A program made the position numbers and the translations under genes. Positions 59,865 through 64,000 of a stretch of DNA of 64,000 nt are shown here, in pieces; positions within the stretch are counted from its first letter, which is position 1; the number at the start of each line of letters is the position of its first letter. The notes under the pieces are model-generated. The model was not told the DNA's origin and ran no database searches. It saw nothing but the letters and a program-made list of their open reading frames with translations. The stretch is from Janthinobacterium sp. SUN073 (GTDB taxonomy: Bacteria; Pseudomonadota; Gammaproteobacteria; Burkholderiales; Burkholderiaceae_D), in the NCBI RefSeq assembly GCF_030397665.1, contig NZ_JAPUBT010000005.1:124001-188000 (forward strand), given 5' to 3'.

Positions 59865-62471
59865 TTACGCCGCCTTGGACGACTCGAGGAAATCCTGCGC
59901 GAAGCGTTGAAGCACGCCGCCCGCCTCGTAAATCGACACCTCTTCCGCCGTATCGAGACGGCAGGTGACGGGCACTTCGAGCGTTTCGCCGTTCTTGCGG
60001 TGAACGAGCAGGGTCAAAGTGGAGCGCGGCGTGCGCTCGCCCACGACGTCGTAGGTTTCGCTGCCATCGATGCCCAGGGTCTTGCGGTTCACGCCTGGCA
60101 AAAACTCCAGCGGCAGCACGCCCATGCCCACCAGGTTGGTGCGGTGGATACGCTCGAAGCCTTCGGCCACGATGGCTTCCACGCCGGCCAGGCGCACGCC
60201 CTTGGCGGCCCAGTCGCGCGAGGAACCCTGGCCGTAGTCGGCGCCGGCGATGATGATCAGGGGCTGCTTGCGCTCCATGTACACCTCGATGGCTTCCCAC
60301 ATGCGCGAAATCGTGCCTTCCGGCTCGATGCGCGTGAGCGAACCCGCTTTGACTTTGCCATCCTCGATGACCATCTCGTTCTTCAGGGTCGGGTTGGCAA
60401 ACGTGGCGCGCTGCGCCGTCAGATGGTCGCCCCGGTGCGTGGCGTAGGAATTGAAGTCTTCCTCGGGCAAACCCATCTTCGCCAGATACTCCCCGGCCGC
60501 GCTATCGAGCATGATGGCGTTCGATGGCGACAAGTGATCGGTGGTGATGTTGTCGCCCAGGACGGCCAGCGGACGCATGCCTTTCAATGGGCGTGCACCA
60601 GCCAGCGCGCCTTCCCAGTACGGAGGACGGCGGATGTACGTCGTCTGCGGACGCCAGTCATACAGGGGGCTGACCTTGATGCCGTCGTCCACCTGCGCGG
60701 CAAACATCGGGATGTACACCTTGCGGAACTGCTCCGGCTTGACGCTGGAAGCGACGATGGCGTCGATTTCCTCGTCGGACGGCCAGATATCCTTCAACTG
60801 GATAGCCTTGCCGTCCGGGGCGATGCCCAGCACGTCCTTCTCGATATCGAAGCGGATGGTGCCGGCGATCGCATACGCCACCACCAGCGGCGGCGAGGCG
60901 AGGAAAGCCTGTTTCGCGTACGGGTGGATGCGGCCGTCGAAATTGCGGTTGCCCGACAGGACGGCCGTGGCGTACAGATCGCGCGACACCACTTCTTCCT
61001 GGATGACGGGATCGAGCGCGCCCGACATGCCGTTGCACGAGGTGCAGGCAAACGCCACGACACCAAAGCCCAATGTTTCGAGCTCGGTCATCAGGCCCGC
61101 TTCCTGCAGGTACAGCTCCACCGTTTTCGAGCCTGGCGCCAGCGACGATTTGACCCATGGTTTGCGGGTCAGGCCCAGGCGGTTCGCGTTACGCGCGATC
61201 AGGCCGGCGGCGATCATGTTGCGAGGATTGTTCGTGTTGGTGCAGCTGGTGATGGCCGCGATGATGACGGCGCCGTCCGGCATCTTGCCCGGCTCGTTTT
61301 CCACCACGCCGGAGATCCCGCGCGCGGCCAGTTCCGACGTCGGTACGCGGTTGTGCGGATTCGACGGCCCGGCGATATTGCGCACGACGGACGACAGATC
61401 GAACGTCAGCACGCGCTCATATTGCGCGTCGACCAGGCTGTCGGCCCACAGGCCAGTCTCTTTGGCGTACAGCTCCACCAGCTTCACCAGTTCGTCGTCG
61501 CGGCCCGTCAGTTTCAGATACTTGATGGTTTGCGCATCGATGTAGAACATGGCGGCCGTGGCGCCGAATTCCGGCGCCATGTTGGAAATCGTGGCGCGGT
61601 CGCCCAGGGTCAGGTGCGAAGCGCCTTCGCCGAAAAATTCCAGGTAGGACGAGACGACCTTCTGCTTGCGCAAAAATTCCGTCAGCGCCAGCACGGTATC
61701 GGTGGCCGTAATGCCCGGCTGCGGTTTGCCCGTCAGCTTGACGCCGATGATGTCGGGCAAACGCATCCACGAAGCGCGGCCCAGCATCACGCTTTCCGCT
61801 TCCAGGCCGCCCACGCCGATGGCGATCACGCCCAGCGCGTCGACCATGGGCGTGTGCGAATCCGTGCCGACCAAAGTGTCGGGATAGGCGACGCCATTTT
61901 GCACCTGGATCACGGGCGACATGCGCTCCAGATTGATCTGGTGCAAGATGCCGTTGCCTGGCGGGATCACGTCGACATTTTTAAAGGCTTTCTTGGTCCA
62001 GTCGATGAAGTCGAAGCGGTCTTCATTGCGGCGGTCTTCGATGGCGCGGTTCTTGGCGAAGGCATCGGGGTCGAAACCGCCGCATTCGACGGCCAGCGAG
62101 TGGTCGACCACCAGCTGCGTTGGCACGACAGGATTGACCAGGGCCGGGTCGCCGCCCTGGGCCGCGATGGCGTCGCGCAGGCCGGCCAGGTCGACCAGGG
62201 CCGTCTGGCCCAGGATGTCATGGCAGACGACGCGGGCGGGGAACCACGGGAAATCGAGGTCGCGGCGGCGTTCGATGAACTGGCCCAGCGAAGCGTCCAG
62301 GGTGGCAGGGTCGCAGCGGCGCACGAGGTTTTCCGCCAGTACGCGCGAGGTGTAGGGCAAGGTGGCATAGGCGCCTGGCTGGATCGCATCGACGGCGGCG
62401 CGCGTGTCGAAGTAGTCTAGCTGGGTGCCCGGCAAGGATTTGCGGTGCAGGGTGTTCATGTTGGTACTCAT
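59865..62471 (-). CDS. acnD: 2-methylcitrate dehydratase, Fe-S type
   Basis: 868 residues from the ATG at 62471, whose TAATG overlaps the prpC stop; an in-frame ATG at 62459 is the alternative. A longer frame upstream reads antisense through prpC and is not coding. It is an aconitase-family enzyme: VGTDSHTPMVDALGV, ITSCTNTNNPRNMI and ACTSCNGMSGALD carry the three cluster-binding Cys, and GSSRDWAAKGVRLAG is in the swivel domain. AcnD converts 2-methylcitrate into a 2-methylaconitate isomer that PrpF then shifts. Confidence 0.94.
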   Translation of the reverse strand: MSTNMNTLHRKSLPGTQLDYFDTRAAVDAIQPGAYATLPYTSRVLAENLVRRCDPATLDASLGQFIERRRDLDFPWFPARVVCHDILGQTALVDLAGLRDAIAAQGGDPALVNPVVPTQLVVDHSLAVECGGFDPDAFAKNRAIEDRRNEDRFDFIDWTKKAFKNVDVIPPGNGILHQINLERMSPVIQVQNGVAYPDTLVGTDSHTPMVDALGVIAIGVGGLEAESVMLGRASWMRLPDIIGVKLTGKPQPGITATDTVLALTEFLRKQKVVSSYLEFFGEGASHLTLGDRATISNMAPEFGATAAMFYIDAQTIKYLKLTGRDDELVKLVELYAKETGLWADSLVDAQYERVLTFDLSSVVRNIAGPSNPHNRVPTSELAARGISGVVENEPGKMPDGAVIIAAITSCTNTNNPRNMIAAGLIARNANRLGLTRKPWVKSSLAPGSKTVELYLQEAGLMTELETLGFGVVAFACTSCNGMSGALDPVIQEEVVSRDLYATAVLSGNRNFDGRIHPYAKQAFLASPPLVVAYAIAGTIRFDIEKDVLGIAPDGKAIQLKDIWPSDEEIDAIVASSVKPEQFRKVYIPMFAAQVDDGIKVSPLYDWRPQTTYIRRPPYWEGALAGARPLKGMRPLAVLGDNITTDHLSPSNAIMLDSAAGEYLAKMGLPEEDFNSYATHRGDHLTAQRATFANPTLKNEMVIEDGKVKAGSLTRIEPEGTISRMWEAIEVYMERKQPLIIIAGADYGQGSSRDWAAKGVRLAGVEAIVAEGFERIHRTNLVGMGVLPLEFLPGVNRKTLGIDGSETYDVVGERTPRSTLTLLVHRKNGETLEVPVTCRLDTAEEVSIYEAGGVLQRFAQDFLESSKAA

Positions 62472-63625
62472 TATTTGCGGTCCTTGATCGGGACGAATTC
62501 CAGGTCTTCCGGACCCACGTAATTGGCGCTCGGGCGGATGATCTTGTTGTCGATGCGCTGTTCGATGATGTGGGCGGCCCAGCCCGAGGTGCGCGAGATG
62601 ACGAACAGCGGCGTAAACATCGCCGTCGGCACGCCCATCATGTGGTACGACACGGCCGAGAACCAGTCCAGGTTCGGGAACATGTTCTTGATTTCCCACA
62701 TGACCGATTCCAGGCGCTCGGCGATATCGAACATTTTCGTGGAACCGGCTTCCTGCGACAGCGAACGGGCCACTTCCTTGATGACTTTATTGCGCGGGTC
62801 CGAAATCGTGTAGACGGGGTGGCCGAAGCCGATCACCACTTCCTTGTTGGCCACGCGCTCGCGGATGTCCGCTTCCGCTTCGTCGGCGTTGTCGTAACGC
62901 TTCTGGATGTCCAGCGCCACTTCGTTCGCGCCGCCGTGTTTCGGGCCGCGCAGCGCGCCGATGGCGCCCGTGATGGCCGAATGGATGTCGGAACCCGTGC
63001 CGGCGATGACGCGGCTGGTGAAGGTCGAGGCATTGAATTCGTGTTCCGCGTACAGGATCAGCGAGGTGTGCATGGCTTTTTCCCACGATGCCGACGGTTT
63101 TTCGCCATGCAGCAGGTGCAGGAAGTGGCCGCCGATCGAGTCGTCGTCCGTTTCCACTTCGATGCGCTTGCCGTTATGGCTGTAGTGGTACCAGTACAGC
63201 AGCATGGAGCCGAATGACGCCATCAGGCGGTCGGCGATGTCGCGCGCGCCAGGCGCGTTATGGTCGTCTTTTTCCGGCAGGGTGCAGCCCAGCACGGACA
63301 CGCCCGTGCGCATCACGTCCATCGGGTGGGCGGCGGCCGGCAGCGCTTCCAGGGCCGACTTGACAGCCGACGGCAGGCCGCGCAGGGATTTCAGCTTGGC
63401 TTTGTAGCCTTTCAATTCGGCGGCGGTCGGCAGCTTGCCATGCACCAGCAGGTAGGCGATTTCCTCGAACTCGCAGCTGTCGGCCACGTCCAGGATGTCA
63501 TAGCCGCGATAGTGCAAATCGTTGCCGGTCTTGCCGACCGAGCACAGCGCCGTGTTGCCGGCAGTAACGCCGGACAGGGCGACGGATTTTTTAGGCTTGA
63601 AAGTAGCGACTTGCGGTGCGGTCAT
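62471..63625 (-). CDS. prpC: 2-methylcitrate synthase
   Basis: 384 residues, the usual size. Family marks: [20 protein letters not shown] and [20 protein letters not shown] at the N-terminus, [20 protein letters not shown] with the substrate His, [13 protein letters not shown] with the second His, and the Asp in the [14 protein letters not shown] region. It condenses propionyl-CoA with oxaloacetate. The start ATG at 63625 has CTGGAGAACACT upstream. It is coupled to acnD by one shared base. Confidence 0.94.
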   Translation of the reverse strand: MTAPQVATFKPKKSVALSGVTAGNTALCSVGKTGNDLHYRGYDILDVADSCEFEEIAYLLVHGKLPTAAELKGYKAKLKSLRGLPSAVKSALEALPAAAHPMDVMRTGVSVLGCTLPEKDDHNAPGARDIADRLMASFGSMLLYWYHYSHNGKRIEVETDDDSIGGHFLHLLHGEKPSASWEKAMHTSLILYAEHEFNASTFTSRVIAGTGSDIHSAITGAIGALRGPKHGGANEVALDIQKRYDNADEAEADIRERVANKEVVIGFGHPVYTISDPRNKVIKEVARSLSQEAGSTKMFDIAERLESVMWEIKNMFPNLDWFSAVSYHMMGVPTAMFTPLFVISRTSGWAAHIIEQRIDNKIIRPSANYVGPEDLEFVPIKDRK

Positions 63626-63660
63626 AGTGTTCTCCAGAAGATGATTGTCAGTCCAGTGCG

Positions 63661-63686
63661 GCGGGCCTGGGCCTCCCAGGGCCCGC
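63661..63686 (-). other. Intercistronic hairpin between prpB and prpC
   Basis: GCGGGCCTGGG and CCCAGGGCCCGC can pair with one bulged base around a short loop. It lacks a T run. It may stabilise the prpB or prpC message or reduce read-through. Confidence 0.4.
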
Positions 63687-63700
63687 TCTTGTATAGGTGC

Positions 63701-64000
63701 TTACTTCTTTTGCGCGGCGAACAGCGCGTCAAGCTTTTGCTCGAAGTCGTGATAATTGATCGATTCATACAGCTCCATGCGCGTCTGCATGGTGTCGACG
63801 ACATTCTTTTGCGTGCCGTCGCGGCGCAGGGCGCGGTAGACATTGTCGGCCGCCTTGTTCATGGCGCGGAAAGCCGACAGCGGATACAGGGCCAGACCCA
63901 CGTGGGCGCTGCGCAATTCGTCCAGCGTGAACAGCGGCGTGGAACCAAATTCCGTGATGTTGGCCAGGATAGGCACATTGACGGCCTTGGCGAACGTGGC
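63701..64000 (-). CDS. prpB: Methylisocitrate lyase, C-terminal part (5' end outside window)
   Basis: The last ~100 residues of Prp[41 protein letters not shown] and the C-terminal helix [17 protein letters not shown]. The enzyme splits 2-methylisocitrate into pyruvate and succinate, the last step of the cycle. The gene runs off the window, so its active-site KKCGH loop is not seen. It is the promoter-proximal member of the prp cluster visible here. Confidence 0.92.
   Translation of the reverse strand, partial: ATFAKAVNVPILANITEFGSTPLFTLDELRSAHVGLALYPLSAFRAMNKAADNVYRALRRDGTQKNVVDTMQTRMELYESINYHDFEQKLDALFAAQKK

Noticed and set aside
59793..62420. An 875-residue plus-strand frame opposite acnD
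   Set aside because: Antisense shadow of acnD; the composition is unlike a real protein and the acnD frame has all cluster-binding cysteines.
62472..62699. A 76-residue N-terminal extension of AcnD
   Set aside because: It reads through the 3' end of prpC in another frame, has no family similarity, and the TAATG start at 62471 gives the normal AcnD length.

Overview
The window looks like a chromosomal piece of a GC-rich betaproteobacterium of the Oxalobacteraceae, most like Janthinobacterium or a close relative. The reasons are the codon and base usage, the 2-methylcitrate cluster of the acnD/prpF type, the tandem DUF2939 genes, the many chemotaxis and c-di-GMP proteins, and the repeat types. 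This assignment is inference from gene content; no database search was possible.

Layout. 1-17.5 kb is mostly core: a chemoreceptor end, a DUF2007 protein, thymidine kinase, a reverse transsulfuration pair (CBS-type synthase plus cystathionine lyase), a periplasmic Ntn acylase, a ParB-like protein, two DUF2939 proteins, a second chemoreceptor, an HD-GYP protein and a TonB-dependent receptor. It is interrupted at 1.2-3.0 kb by a lower-GC gene for a DnaG-like protein whose primase active site has been lost and which is fused to an intact phospholipase-D nuclease domain.

17.5-31.7 kb is an island behind tRNA-Leu(UAA). It begins with a P4-type integrase and a mobilisation module: mobC, a relaxase-primase mobA, and a mobB-like gene nested out of frame inside mobA as in IncQ plasmids. 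Then come small cargo genes (GNAT, S41 peptidase-MarR pair, esterase, DUF6572 and small unknowns). Each cargo gene or transcription unit is followed by a degenerate palindromic repeat, giving a cassette-like layout. The distal part is a graveyard: an integrase with an in-frame TAA, IS3 and IS481 transposase remnants, a phospholipase C fragment, a GT39 glycosyltransferase and small unknown genes.

31.8-38.5 kb carries a very large kinase-ATPase-GAF-GGDEF protein and a purine-type NCS2 permease.

38.9-56.6 kb holds two adjoining foldback repeats and then a compact phage-tail cluster: S24 repressor with operators, an HTH protein, a zinc-finger Q-like protein, tail tube, tail chaperone with a -1 frameshift site, tape measure, hub and tip proteins, fibre, holin, GH19 endolysin and spanins. 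No integrase, terminase, portal, capsid or replication gene is present and none of the tail genes is broken. The best reading is a headless, non-contractile (F-type) tailocin. It is probably SOS-induced through the S24 repressor and read through a series of intrinsic terminators by the Q-like antiterminator.

56.6-64 kb is the 2-methylcitrate cycle cluster for propionate use (prpB-prpC-acnD-prpF-prpE, all on the minus strand), with prpB cut by the window edge.
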